Source: Gammaproteobacteria bacterium (lineage in GTDB: Bacteria > Pseudomonadota > Gammaproteobacteria > Pseudomonadales > Azotimanducaceae). Taken from it: a stretch of 64,000 nt of DNA. The DNA is taken from the NCBI GenBank assembly GCA_026706385.1, contig JAPOYV010000035.1:1-64000 (forward strand). Reading direction: 5' to 3'. Positions within the stretch are counted from its first letter, which is position 1. Every line of letters begins with the position of its first letter. This document shows, piece after piece, positions 52,877-60,511 of the stretch. Below the pieces are notes generated by a model. It had not been told where the DNA came from and searched no databases. It was given only the letters and a program-made list of their open reading frames with translations. Position numbers and translations under genes: made by a program.

Positions 52877-53437
52877 ATGACCAAGATCCCCTTAGGGTGC
52901 TTAGCCCTATCCGTTGCCTTGGTCTTGCCTATCTACGGGCAGACCATCCCAAAGGAACCACCGCCGCCTATCCCGGATTACGAATACGGGCTGCACGTGT
53001 TCGTCGTGATGGAGATAGGGCGGAAGTACCGCCATACCCATGACAACGCACGTCCTGTATCAAGAGAGGACAGGCAAAGAATGGCCGCGTTGGCTTCCGC
53101 CCTTGCGCTTTGCGCGAGCAAACATAGCGCGATACGAAAACAAGCGCTCGTCATACCGAGCCGCAAGTGGGGTCTAGCCGTAGAGTTGGCGAGTGTCCCT
53201 GATGGCGGAGCTAACAAAGGCCAGCAGCGGGCCATCCAGCTAGCCCGGGAGAGGTTGCAGGACAGTCAGAGCTTGTTCCAAGACACGATCCGCAAGTGGC
53301 GATCAGTCAAGAACCAGTGCGTCCGGGACACCAACGAGATGGAACAACTCGTGACGTTCGCCTACTCGGACTACCAGCGGCGGTACAACGAGCTATGGGC
53401 GTATCGAATGAAGAGTGGCTACAGCGAGGGCTGGTAG
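52877..53437 (+). CDS. Transposon cargo: small exported protein, unknown function
   Basis: 186 residues. The N-terminus MTKIPLGCLALSVALVLPIY, then GQ, is a signal peptide with likely cleavage after YGQ. The mature part is helical and basic/charged (RQRMAALASALALCASKHSA, AIQLARERLQDSQSLFQDTI) with two or three Cys. ATG 52877 is set by CGGAGATACACC. It ends two bases before the JAMM protease gene, so they are likely co-transcribed. Family not recognised. Confidence 0.7.
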   Translation: MTKIPLGCLALSVALVLPIYGQTIPKEPPPPIPDYEYGLHVFVVMEIGRKYRHTHDNARPVSREDRQRMAALASALALCASKHSAIRKQALVIPSRKWGLAVELASVPDGGANKGQQRAIQLARERLQDSQSLFQDTIRKWRSVKNQCVRDTNEMEQLVTFAYSDYQRRYNELWAYRMKSGYSEGW

Positions 53438-53439
53438 GC

Positions 53440-54123
53440 ATGACACCATTCGACAAGGATGTGACGGTCCACGTTACGGACTCCGCTCTTATGCACCTGC
53501 TTCTGGCCGGAATGGAATCGTATCGAGCTAAACGTCATGGCGCGCTAGAAACCGGCGGCTTGTTGTGGGGCTTCATCAAAGACGAGACCGACAGCGAGAT
53601 GGATCACATTACGATCGAGCATGTCTCCACGGACACCTACGCCAAGCGCAAGCCGGACAGCGTAGCTCTCAGCGACCGGACGACCAGCGCCAAGCGAGAC
53701 GTGATTGAGCAACGCTGGCCGCACCTGTCCATGATCGGGGACTTTCACACTCACCCGTATACGAACTACACCGAAGCCGTGGACAACAAGGGTTGGGAGT
53801 TCTCGCGGGGCGATTTCGAGTGGTACGAGAACGGGCACACGGCGGAGTCCTGGGCGGGCCGTGTCGGGCTGGTCCTAGCGATAGCCGGACTCCAGCGCTA
53901 CCACAAGGACAACCACGCAACCACTCGGGTCCGATCCCGCTACGGCAACACGCTCCAATGGCAGCTAGGCCGTTACCGCTTTTGGTTGTCGGCGTATTCC
54001 GTCGATCCGTTGGAAGGGCGGCTAATCGTGTCTCCGCGGGGTGGTGCCAATCCGTCCCGGCGTTATGTCTACATCGACGTGCCGACAATCAACGGCACCG
54101 ATGCGTGGTTCACTTACGAGTGA
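53440..54123 (+). CDS. Transposon cargo: JAMM/MPN (Mov34) metalloprotease
   Basis: 227 residues with a complete JAMM zinc-metalloprotease motif. Glu37 lies in GALETGGLLWGF, the HxH pair His103/His105 in IGDFHTHPYTNY, and Ser122-xx-Asp125 in WEFSRGDFEWYE. JAMM enzymes hydrolyse isopeptide or peptide bonds next to ubiquitin-like tails, or process sulfur-carrier proteins. Bacterial members occur in ubiquitin-like antiviral operons and in cysteine/thiamine biosynthesis. No E1, E2 or ubiquitin-like gene is beside it, so the substrate is unknown. The ATG overlaps closely with the stop of the exported-protein gene. No secretion signal is present. Confidence 0.82.
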   Translation: MTPFDKDVTVHVTDSALMHLLLAGMESYRAKRHGALETGGLLWGFIKDETDSEMDHITIEHVSTDTYAKRKPDSVALSDRTTSAKRDVIEQRWPHLSMIGDFHTHPYTNYTEAVDNKGWEFSRGDFEWYENGHTAESWAGRVGLVLAIAGLQRYHKDNHATTRVRSRYGNTLQWQLGRYRFWLSAYSVDPLEGRLIVSPRGGANPSRRYVYIDVPTINGTDAWFTYE

Positions 54124-54263
54124 TAAGGTGAGGTGTGCAGGTTACGGTGTTCCCTAGCGGCATAGCCATGAAGAGTGAATACCAATGACCTTGAGCGTGA
54201 CGAGCACCGTACCCTGCACTTTCGGTTTACAGCATGGCAGATCGGAAAACTCTCGTGTGTCTA

Positions 54264-55283
54264 CTACCACTTGAGGGTCGCCGGTCGAACACGCCTCTTA
54301 GGTTGAACGAAACGCAACCCGGTCTTAACGACCACTGTCTCGGTCAGGTCTTGGTACATGAGGTGCTTCCCGATCAAGCCCGTCACCAAGTTCTGCATCA
54401 TGGTGAGGGCATCTAGACCTCGGGCATTGTGCCGTCCTTCAAACTCCTTGACGTATCGGTGAAGGTGCTTCTTGCTCAGCACATGGAAGGTCCCCTTGTG
54501 CGCTCTCTTGAGCGTGGACCAGAACGACTCGATGCCGTTGGTGTGGATCTTGCCCCGGACGTACTCGCCGACACTGTGGTTCACGGACTTCTGCTTGTGG
54601 GGTAGCTTCCCGTACACCCTTGCTCCATCCGAGTACACGGTCACGTCAGCATCAGTGAACTCGGATATGAAGGCGTCCAAAGTCTCGTAGTCGACGTTCT
54701 CGACAACCTTGGCCCGTACTTGTTTGGTGTTTCGGTCCTTCATGCCGACTACCGCGGTCTTGCCGACGGAGCCCCGGCCAGTGTTGCGTAGTTCCCATCG
54801 CTTGGCGTTAGACATGTTCTTGCGGAGTCCGCCGACATAGGTCTCGTCCACTTCGACTGGCCCCAGGAACTTGCCAACGCCAGTGTGATCCCACCCTTCG
54901 CGTAGGCGATGCAGCATGAACCAGGCGGTTTTGCCGGTGACGTCGATGTGTTGGGCCAACTCGGCGCTGCTGATGCTCTTGATCCGCGTAACGTAGATGT
55001 AGATAGCGACCGCCCACTTGTCCAAAGGCACGTGCGATCTCCGTAAGGCGGTGCCAGTTCGGACGCTGAAATACCCACGACAGTCCCGACACCAGTAGGG
55101 CATCGGTTTGCCGTTCGGAGTTTCCTTGGTGTTGATGCTGCCGCACTTGCCGCAAGCTCGAACATCGGGCCACAGGATCGACTCGAACCACTTGGTCGCC
55201 GCGTCCTCGTTCGGGAACATCCGGCCGAGTTCCATCATGTTGATCCGGCTTCTGGACTGGCCGGGTTTTGCTCTTGTAGTCAT
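54264..55283 (-). CDS. IS1595-family (ISXO2-like) transposase
   Basis: 339 residues. An N-terminal zinc ribbon (Cys44, Cys47, Cys65, Cys68: ACGKCGS and YWCRDCRGYF) is followed by a helix-turn-helix region (AELAQHIDVTGKTAWFMLHR). The ISXO2-like DDE domain has Asp146 in VEVDETYVGG, Asp219 in TVYSDGARVYG and the HTNGIESFWSTLKR motif (His247, Asn249, Glu252). The length is normal and no frameshift is seen, so the enzyme looks functional. It acts on the 24-bp terminal inverted repeats at 52386 and 57077. Confidence 0.95.
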   Translation of the reverse strand: MTTRAKPGQSRSRINMMELGRMFPNEDAATKWFESILWPDVRACGKCGSINTKETPNGKPMPYWCRDCRGYFSVRTGTALRRSHVPLDKWAVAIYIYVTRIKSISSAELAQHIDVTGKTAWFMLHRLREGWDHTGVGKFLGPVEVDETYVGGLRKNMSNAKRWELRNTGRGSVGKTAVVGMKDRNTKQVRAKVVENVDYETLDAFISEFTDADVTVYSDGARVYGKLPHKQKSVNHSVGEYVRGKIHTNGIESFWSTLKRAHKGTFHVLSKKHLHRYVKEFEGRHNARGLDALTMMQNLVTGLIGKHLMYQDLTETVVVKTGLRFVQPKRRVRPATLKW

Positions 55284-55346
55284 GGTTAACCTCCATGACT
55301 ACCACCATACCGAAGTTTACCCTAAATGTCAAGCAAAGTCATAGTC

Positions 55347-55661
55347 TTATGGATAATCATTTGCATTACGTTTAACGCGTTCCCACAAGGATGCCGGTAC
55401 GGTGAAACCCTTCTCTTCGAGTTCCGTGAGGCAGTCTATTGGCTCTAGCTCTTGCATTTCTGGCATTCTGTAGAGACCAGACCGAAGGATGTTTGTGGAC
55501 TGTGGGTCTACTTCTACGATCCAGATCAGCCCAGTTTGGCGTTCAGGTGGGACCCAACTCGGACAGTCGCCAGATCCATCTAGTATTCGACAGACTTCCT
55601 CTCGGAGAAGGCTTTGAGCTGTACTTTCCGCGATGGAAGGCTTGGGAATTTGCTCAGACAC
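55347..55661 (-). CDS. Transposon cargo: small protein of unknown function (conflicts with opposite frame)
   Basis: 104 residues: MSEQIPKPSIAESTAQSLLR, ILDGSGDCPSWVPPERQTGL, then IWIVEVDPQSTNILRSGLYR and a charged helical end. Composition is protein-like. The plus strand has a competing frame (core 55570-55852, RQIHLVFDRLPLGEGFELYF, PRWKAWEFAQTLLGSLREI) that also looks plausible. Only one may be real over the overlap 55570-55661, or both could be expressed with slightly different starts. No family recognised for either. Confidence 0.45.
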   Translation of the reverse strand: MSEQIPKPSIAESTAQSLLREEVCRILDGSGDCPSWVPPERQTGLIWIVEVDPQSTNILRSGLYRMPEMQELEPIDCLTELEEKGFTVPASLWERVKRNANDYP

Positions 55662-55852
55662 TGTTGGGCTCCTTGAGAGAGATCATGCCAGTAGTGAGTC
55701 TCGAAGGCTGCGACCAACACAACGAACAGGCATCGTTGGCCTTCAACGGCGAACAACTGACCGTATCCAGTCGTGGTTTACCCAACAGCGGATATTCATT
55801 CAGACTTGATGCGGATGTTGTTACGAGGTTAGCTCGCCTGCTAGTAGCGTGA
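55550..55852 (+). CDS. Transposon cargo: possible small protein on plus strand
   Basis: An open frame with internal GTG starts near 55550 encodes about 100 residues, containing SDSRQIHLVFDRLPLGEGFE, WKAWEFAQTLLGSLREIMPV and a C-terminal RLDADVVTRLARLLVA. The alternation of strands and helices is protein-like. No good ribosome site is evident and the start is not determined. It overlaps the beginning of the minus-strand gene at 55347-55661, so one of the two may be spurious. Confidence 0.4.
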   Translation, partial: GPNSDSRQIHLVFDRLPLGEGFELYFPRWKAWEFAQTLLGSLREIMPVVSLEGCDQHNEQASLAFNGEQLTVSSRGLPNSGYSFRLDADVVTRLARLLVA

Positions 55853-55856
55853 GCCT

Positions 55857-56045
55857 TCACTCGACAGGAATGGGCAGAGACTCTTCTAGCGCCTTCTGCT
55901 GTTGCTCAGCCTTCTTGCGGTCGGGCTTCCTAGTGCCAGTCTTCTTGCCGTCCGAGTCCTCGCCGGACCCGTCCGAGTCCATCACTTCGGCCAGGAGGCG
56001 TTGGGCAGTCTTGAGTTGTCTGCGAGTCAGCTTGATGGTTGGCAC
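55857..56045 (-). CDS. Transposon cargo: 62-residue basic/acidic small protein
   Basis: MPTIKLTRRQLKTAQRLLAE, then DSDGSGEDSDGKKTGTRKPD, then RKKAEQQQKALEESLPIPVE. A predicted helix, a disordered Asp/Ser/Gly/Lys linker and a second helix. No family recognised. The frame is closed and of reasonable composition, but at this size coding status is uncertain. Confidence 0.4.
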   Translation of the reverse strand: MPTIKLTRRQLKTAQRLLAEVMDSDGSGEDSDGKKTGTRKPDRKKAEQQQKALEESLPIPVE

Positions 56046-56156
56046 GGCGGCGTAGGTCCTCTATTGGTCTGCGTCACCACCAATTAGGTCGGCGCGGGGT
56101 CCGCAGGGAAGGTAAACTGCAACTGTCAAACAACACCAATCAGCTAGGGAACACCA

Positions 56157-56488
56157 ATGACAAAGACACTGACTGCACTCGCCCCACTGTGCTACTGGCT
56201 GGATGCGCTGCATCACCGGCTGCCGTCGCACCAGCCTTGGTTTCAGCCGAGCCCTACAGGGATTTGAAGTGTTCGACGCTGGCCGAAATGAAGGTGGCAA
56301 AGCAAGCCGATATCGACAAGCTCTATAAGTCGCAGAGCACAAAGCGGTGGGTGGACGGTGTCTCCAATGCTGTCATTCTGCCGGGCGTGGCTAGCATCTT
56401 CAAAGACTCGTCCAAGCCACTCGCGCAAGCGAAAGGTGAGATGCAAGCCATGATCCGGGAGTACGACAGGCGATGCTTGGATGATTAG
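56157..56488 (+). pseudogene. Transposon cargo: small lipoprotein, frameshifted in its signal peptide
   Basis: ATG 56157 follows CAGCTAGGGAACACC and starts MTKTLTALAP. A shift of frame within GCCCCACTG near 56180 is needed to continue TVLLAGCAASPAAVAPALVS, which contains a perfect lipobox LAGC. The rest, PYRDLKCSTLAEMKVAKQAD, IDKLYKSQSTKRWVDGVSNA and MQAMIREYDRRCLDD, is protein-like. With the shift a lipoprotein of about 110 residues results. In the frame as given, no start with a ribosome site precedes the lipobox. It overlaps the next gene by 8 bases. Confidence 0.6.
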
Positions 56489-56954
56489 CGAGTCACTACG
56501 GCATCTTGCGTTGCTGGCCATGTGCTGCTGTGCTGTAGGTGCCTTCGCTCACTCAGGAGGCACTGACAAGTATGGGTGCCACGCGGGCACGCAACCATAC
56601 CATTGTCACAATGGCGGTTCTGGCGTGGACGGGGAAACCGTCGGCATAGCTGCGGCTGCTATCGTAGGAGGATGGCTCGTCTACAAGGTCGCGAGGGCAG
56701 GCAAACGAGCCGTCAGCAAACGACCCTTTATGGGTACTAGGACGGTCGCCACCATCCCAACCAATACCAACGGCGGCACGGAGGCATTTGCTGACTTCGA
56801 CCTTAACGACAACGGGAAGATCAGTTGCCGTGAACTCCGCAAAGCCGGGGAGTCCACGCCAATCTACAAAACGCACCCGGCCTACCCGTACCTAAAGGAT
56901 CGGGACAATGACGGATGGGCTTGTGAGCCTTGGCTGCGGAAAGGTCCACAGTAG
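56481..56954 (+). CDS. Transposon cargo: exported YHYH/excalibur calcium-binding protein
   Basis: 157 residues. A signal peptide (LRHLALLAMCCCAVGAFAHS) is followed by AHSGGTDKYGCHAGTQPYHC, a histidine/cysteine-rich segment common in small exported proteins, and a hydrophobic helix (VGIAAAAIVGGWLVYKVA). An EF-hand-like loop DFDLNDNGKISCREL (~105-118) precedes a C-terminal excalibur domain, YLKDRDNDGWACEPW (DxDxDGxxCE). Such domains bind calcium outside the cell. It is translationally coupled to the preceding lipoprotein frame. Role on the transposon unknown. Confidence 0.75.
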   Translation: MISESLRHLALLAMCCCAVGAFAHSGGTDKYGCHAGTQPYHCHNGGSGVDGETVGIAAAAIVGGWLVYKVARAGKRAVSKRPFMGTRTVATIPTNTNGGTEAFADFDLNDNGKISCRELRKAGESTPIYKTHPAYPYLKDRDNDGWACEPWLRKGPQ

Positions 56955-57233
56955 CATCTTGCGTTGGCACACAAGACGCTCCCACTGGCCTCAAAGCGGT
57001 CGTAGGCGGGTTGTCAAGTCAACTACCATGCCAAAATCAGCCGAAGGGTTTAGGGTCTAGTCAAGTACAAGGGTCCCATCGCGATGGTCTGGCCGTCAAG
57101 CCATGCCGGCAACGTCCTCCCCACAGCTTGACTCGCTTCTTGCTGCATCTTTTGTACTCGATGCGCGCGATGATCCGTTGATCATACGGACAGCCGACCG
57201 TGATGTGAAGCGAGTTCGGGACTTTTTTTCTAG

Positions 57234-57266
57234 GATAACAATGCCTTATAGAACACATTTGTGCGA
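57234..57266 (-). repeat. Upstream block shared by the two coiled-coil genes, copy 1
   Basis: 33 bases starting GATAACAATGCCTTATAGAA differ at two positions from 59450-59482. Each copy lies about 85 bases upstream of the ATG of a coiled-coil membrane gene (57148 and 59367). Conservation exceeds that of the adjacent non-coding sequence, so it may contain their promoter or a binding site. Confidence 0.6.
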
Positions 57267-57355
57267 ATCGCCTGCCGATTGTCGCCGATCCCGCCGGGTC
57301 GCAATGCCCGCTGATCCGGTATGCTCGCGCATACACACTTCGACACCAATCGGCC

Positions 57356-58834
57356 ATGACCAAGCGCCTAAGTCTCCGGCATCGGGTCCCTTTTCTCGCT
57401 CTGGCGGCACTCCTCGGCGCCACGATCACCGCAGGAGAGTCCACCGACCGACCGAACGTCCTCAGGATCGACATCGACGACCAATCGCCCTGGTATTCGA
57501 GCTACGGGCACGACCTCGTCGAGACGCCCAACATCGACGCCTTGGCGAACGAAGGCGTGCTCTTCGAGCGAGCGTACGCGCCGACGCCGGTTTGCAGCCC
57601 GACCCGCTCGTCGCTGATCACCGGCAGCTACGCCATCCGTATTGGCGCCCACGACCATCGGTCGGGGCGTGTTCCCGGGTATCAGATCAGCCTGCCCGAA
57701 GGCGTCGTGACCGTTCCGGGGCTGTTCCGCCGCGCTGGCTACGAGACCTACAACGCCGGCAAGGACGACTTCAACTTCACCTATGATCGTTCGGCGCTCT
57801 ACTCGATCGGGGCATCTCAACAGTCAGCCGCAAGCTGGAAGGGGCCGCGGGGTACGGGTCATTGGCGCGACGTTCCTCCGGGCAAGCCGTTCTTCGGGCA
57901 GATGCCGGTGGCGGGCGGTAAGGTTGCCGCCAACATTGATGCCGAACTGCGCGAACTCGGTCTGACGCCGGTCGCGCCTGACGACGTCCGCGTGCCGGCC
58001 CAGTATCCGGACGTCCTCCAAGTGCGCCGGCACATCGCAACGCACTACAACACCATGATGCGCACCGACCACCAAGTCGGCCAGCTTGTGGCGCAACTCC
58101 AGGCGGACGGACTTTGGGAGAACACCGTCGTCGTCCTGTTCTCGGATCACGGGTCGGATTTGCCGCGCAGCAAGGAGTTCACCTACTCCGAAGGCTTGCA
58201 GATCCCATTGCTCGTCGTTGCGCCTGGTCTGACGGACACCGTTGTGCCCGGTACGCGGCGAACGGACCTTGTCAGCCTGATGGACGTCGCGGCGACCTCG
58301 TTGGCGCTCGCCGGGCTCGACGTGCCGGAGTTCATGGACGCCAAGAACGTGTTCGACGCTGACTACCGACGTGGCCACGTATTCGCCTCGGCCGACCGCA
58401 TGTCGAACGTCATCGACCGGGTCCGTTCCGTGATGGGTCGTCGCTTCCACTACATTCGCAACTACATGCTGGACCGGCCACTGATCAACTGGGGCCACCG
58501 CGAGATGCTCAGCCTGCCCGACCCGAACGCCAGCAGTTTTCTCACCATCCGCCGACTGGCGGAACAGGGGAAGCTGACGCGGGCTCAGGCCGCTCCCTAC
58601 GGGCCAAGGGTGGCCGAGGAACTCTACGACCTCGAGAATGACCCGGACGAGGCAGTCAACTTGGCCGAGGATCCCGCCTACAGCGCGGTGTTGGACGAGA
58701 TGCGCCAAGCGCTCGCCGGGTGGCTCACGGACACCGACGACAAGGGCCAGTACCCGAGATCACAGGCTGCGCTCGACGAAGTCACCGAACGGTATCCGGC
58801 GGACTGGCTGCGCAGTCCAGAGTTCGGCGGCTAA
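57356..58834 (+). CDS. Exported sulfatase (formylglycine-dependent)
   Basis: 492 residues. A signal peptide (RVPFLALAALLGATITAG) is followed by DRPNVLRIDIDDQS, where Asp41/Asp42 are metal ligands. The formylglycine signature C80-S-P-T-R84 lies in TPVCSPTRSSLITG, then NAGKDDFNF and VVVLFSDHGSD (metal-binding Asp/His). It hydrolyses sulfate esters in the periplasm after Cys80 is converted to formylglycine by an FGE-type enzyme or anSME, neither visible here. The length is normal. It is flanked on both sides by the two homologous coiled-coil genes on the opposite strand. Substrate unknown. Confidence 0.92.
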   Translation: MTKRLSLRHRVPFLALAALLGATITAGESTDRPNVLRIDIDDQSPWYSSYGHDLVETPNIDALANEGVLFERAYAPTPVCSPTRSSLITGSYAIRIGAHDHRSGRVPGYQISLPEGVVTVPGLFRRAGYETYNAGKDDFNFTYDRSALYSIGASQQSAASWKGPRGTGHWRDVPPGKPFFGQMPVAGGKVAANIDAELRELGLTPVAPDDVRVPAQYPDVLQVRRHIATHYNTMMRTDHQVGQLVAQLQADGLWENTVVVLFSDHGSDLPRSKEFTYSEGLQIPLLVVAPGLTDTVVPGTRRTDLVSLMDVAATSLALAGLDVPEFMDAKNVFDADYRRGHVFASADRMSNVIDRVRSVMGRRFHYIRNYMLDRPLINWGHREMLSLPDPNASSFLTIRRLAEQGKLTRAQAAPYGPRVAEELYDLENDPDEAVNLAEDPAYSAVLDEMRQALAGWLTDTDDKGQYPRSQAALDEVTERYPADWLRSPEFGG

Positions 58835-58896
58835 CGGGGCTACCCCCAGCAGAAGCACGAGGCTCCTCTGGCCCCAGCCATGTCGCGCCGCCGTCC

Positions 58897-59367
58897 TCAC
58901 GGCAGTTCCGCGTTTCCCGCGTCGGGCGACGGTGGATGTGCGGCTTTCGCCGGCTGCCGCGCATGCGCCTCGAGTCCGCGTACGCGGGCCTGCAAGTCGG
59001 GAACGCCGCCCCGGGTGGCCTCCATCGACTGCTCCACGACGCGCACACGGGCATCGAGTCCCGCGATCTGTGCGCCGAGTTCCTTGCGCACGTCCTCGAT
59101 CTTGGCCGTCAGTTCCTTGCGCACGTCTTCGATCTTGGCTGTCAGTTCCTTGCGCGCGTCCTCGATCTTGGCTGTGAGCTCCCGATGCCCATCGTCGATC
59201 CTGGCGTGGAGGCGGTCCGTTTCGGCCCTCATGGCTGACGTGGACGCGAGAACCATCGCGCCGATGCCAATGCCGACGGTCAATACGGTGCCGATGATCG
59301 CGATGGTCTGGCCGTCGAGCCAGGTTGGCAGCGTCCTTCCTGCTGCTTGACTCGCTTCCTGCGACAT
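58897..59367 (-). CDS. Small single-pass membrane protein with 11-residue coiled-coil repeats
   Basis: 156 residues from ATG 59367: MSQEASQAAGRTLPTWLDGQ, one membrane segment IAIIGTVLTVGIGIGAMVLA, then a coiled coil of near-identical 11-residue units (RKELTAKIEDV x3) and a variable C-terminus ending DAGNAELP. An upstream in-frame ATG at 59556 would add 63 atypical residues and is rejected. It is the intact paralogue of the gene split by the transposon; the copies differ in repeat number. Function unknown; the fold resembles small cell-envelope or effector-scaffold proteins. Confidence 0.75.
   Translation of the reverse strand: MSQEASQAAGRTLPTWLDGQTIAIIGTVLTVGIGIGAMVLASTSAMRAETDRLHARIDDGHRELTAKIEDARKELTAKIEDVRKELTAKIEDVRKELGAQIAGLDARVRVVEQSMEATRGGVPDLQARVRGLEAHARQPAKAAHPPSPDAGNAELP
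59080..59211 (-). repeat. 33-bp coding tandem repeats (coiled coil)
   Basis: Four 33-bp units at 59080, 59113, 59146 and 59179; units 1-3 are nearly identical (TTCCTTGCGCACGTCCTCGA at the start of each) and unit 4 has diverged. Each encodes 11 residues of the coiled coil. The paralogue at 52.2 kb has fewer, more diverged units, so the number changes by unequal exchange. Confidence 0.8.
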
Positions 59368-59449
59368 CCCTCGACCTCGGTGCGCGTTGAATAGGTGAGC
59401 ATACGCGCAGCCGTTCGGGGTTTGAAGCCTCTGTCGCTGTTTTTTAATA

Positions 59450-59482
59450 GATAACAAAGCCTTATAGAACACATCTGTGCGA
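59450..59482 (-). repeat. Upstream block shared by the two coiled-coil genes, copy 2
   Basis: GATAACAAAGCCTTATAGAA and following bases, two mismatches to 57234-57266. It lies about 85 bases upstream of the ATG at 59367. Together with the gene it marks a duplication unit on both sides of the sulfatase gene. Confidence 0.6.
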
Positions 59483-59548
59483 GGCTCGTGTATCGCGATC
59501 GCCCGCACAGCGTAAGACAACGTCGGGTGATCCCGCCTGACGCGTCGT

Positions 59549-60490
59549 TCACGCACCCTCGAAAGGTAAGCGCTTTCCTTCGAGCAGTTGGTCTACTAAC
59601 CGGGCCACGGCGTCGTTGAATTCGTAGGCCAGGACCGCTCGGCACATCAGGTAGAACTCGGCCTGGCGACACTGCTCGGCTTGTTTGTTCGCGCGCCGGT
59701 TGTACGTCGCATAGAAATCCGCCCACCCGTCGAGCTTGCCATTCAGCCACAGCCTCAGGTAGATCAACGTGATCGCGAAGATGCCGTCTCCCCTCGTGAC
59801 CCGTTCCCAATCGAGCATGCCCGTGATCTGGTACTCCTCGGGGTCCGCGAGAAAGTCGCGCAAGTCCTGGTCGGCCTTGACCAGTGACGGGATTGCGGTG
59901 ACGGCCAGCGCGGGCAGACGCGCATCGATGTAGCGTCGTATCGCTGCGGCGTCGAGTTCGTCCCTGCCGGGGCCCGGTGCGCCGGTCTGCTCAAGCACCC
60001 CCATCGAGCGGGCGTAGAGCCATTCGGCGAACCCGCCTCCGGTGTCGGGAACCGCGGCGAGGTGCACCGGATCGTGAAAGTTCGCCAGGCACGTCGCGAG
60101 GCTAGCGCACAACGTCTTCAGATCCTGGTCGTGGGCGGTGGCAAGGACCGTGCGAAGCTGCTCGCCGGGGAGCCATTCCATGATCATTAGGGGCAACCGG
60201 TCCCCTTTCCTAGCGCAACAGTAATGCTGTGGGATGGGAAGGTCGGTCGCGTCGCGGAGTGCGTTTGCGACCTCGAGTTGGTGGTCGAGCGTCTCAGCGT
60301 GCCTCTCGGTCACCTTGACGACGTACTTGCGTTCACTCGAGTGCGCGACCACGACGGGGTTGGCCGTGTCGCCGTCGGACACGGGTGCCAAGGCGTGGCA
60401 TGTTGGAAGCCCGTTCGTTGCCAACAGCAGGTTGGTTTCCTCAAGGAGCAACGCGAGGTCCGGTAGCGGCGTGCGGCTAGGGGCCCTCAT
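59549..60490 (-). CDS. APH-type phosphotransferase/kinase-like protein with altered catalytic loop
   Basis: 313 residues. An APH-family N-lobe has RKYVVKVTERHAETLDHQL with the ATP-binding Lys, and MIMEWLPGEQLRTVL as the hinge. The C-lobe contains PSLVKADQDLRDFLAD where aminoglycoside phosphotransferases have LxHGDxxxxNxL, and ITGMLDWERVTRGDGIF with the metal-binding DW(E) motif. The catalytic His-Gly-Asp is Lys-Ala-Asp and the Asn is Asp, so activity may be altered or absent, although Asp and DWE are present. Substrate unknown; similar proteins phosphorylate homoserine, choline or macrolides. The next gene upstream on the same strand is a cupin. Confidence 0.75.
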   Translation of the reverse strand: MRAPSRTPLPDLALLLEETNLLLATNGLPTCHALAPVSDGDTANPVVVAHSSERKYVVKVTERHAETLDHQLEVANALRDATDLPIPQHYCCARKGDRLPLMIMEWLPGEQLRTVLATAHDQDLKTLCASLATCLANFHDPVHLAAVPDTGGGFAEWLYARSMGVLEQTGAPGPGRDELDAAAIRRYIDARLPALAVTAIPSLVKADQDLRDFLADPEEYQITGMLDWERVTRGDGIFAITLIYLRLWLNGKLDGWADFYATYNRRANKQAEQCRQAEFYLMCRAVLAYEFNDAVARLVDQLLEGKRLPFEGA

Positions 60491-60511
60491 CGGTTCACCC
60501 GATGTGTCCCA

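Larger units (their letters stand above)
52386..57077. mobile_element. IS1595-family transposon carrying cargo genes (4,692 bp)
   Basis: The left end begins GGGACCTTTGTACTTGACT and the right end, reverse-complemented, GGGACCCTTGTACTTGACT. The inverted repeats span 24 bp (52386-52409 and 57054-57077) with one mismatch. ATCGCGAT is present directly outside both ends (52378-52385 and 57078-57085), an 8-bp target duplication as expected for IS1595. An IS1595/ISXO2-type transposase is encoded inside. Cargo comprises tRNA-Leu, a signal-peptide protein, a JAMM protease, two or three small unknown genes, a frameshifted lipoprotein and an excalibur-type protein. The base composition is visibly less GC-rich than the surroundings, indicating transfer from another background. 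Confidence 0.9.
52041..57148 (-). pseudogene. Small coiled-coil membrane protein gene split by a transposon
   Basis: The N-terminal part is read from ATG 57148 down to 57078 (MQQEASQAVGRTLPAWLDGQ then TIA). The rest is read from 52385 down to 52041 (IIGTVLTVGVGIGAMILAS, the coiled coil and a stop). Removing 52386-57077 and one copy of the 8-bp duplication ATCGCGAT restores a continuous frame identical in layout to the intact paralogue at 58897-59367. The protein had an N-terminal cytoplasmic stretch, one membrane segment and an 11-residue-repeat coiled coil (RTELTARIEDV type). Function unknown. Confidence 0.85.

Noticed and set aside
53440-54123. JAMM protease as part of a ubiquitin-like conjugation operon
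   Set aside because: No E1/ThiF, E2 or ubiquitin-like gene was found within the transposon or next to it.
57356-57786. Second plus-strand frame at the sulfatase 5' end, starting near 57103
   Set aside because: It is Arg/Pro-rich without motifs and conflicts with the clear sulfatase signal peptide and CSPTR motif.
59080-59211. 33-bp repeats considered as CRISPR or iterons
   Set aside because: There are no spacers; the units are in frame and encode an 11-residue coiled-coil period.
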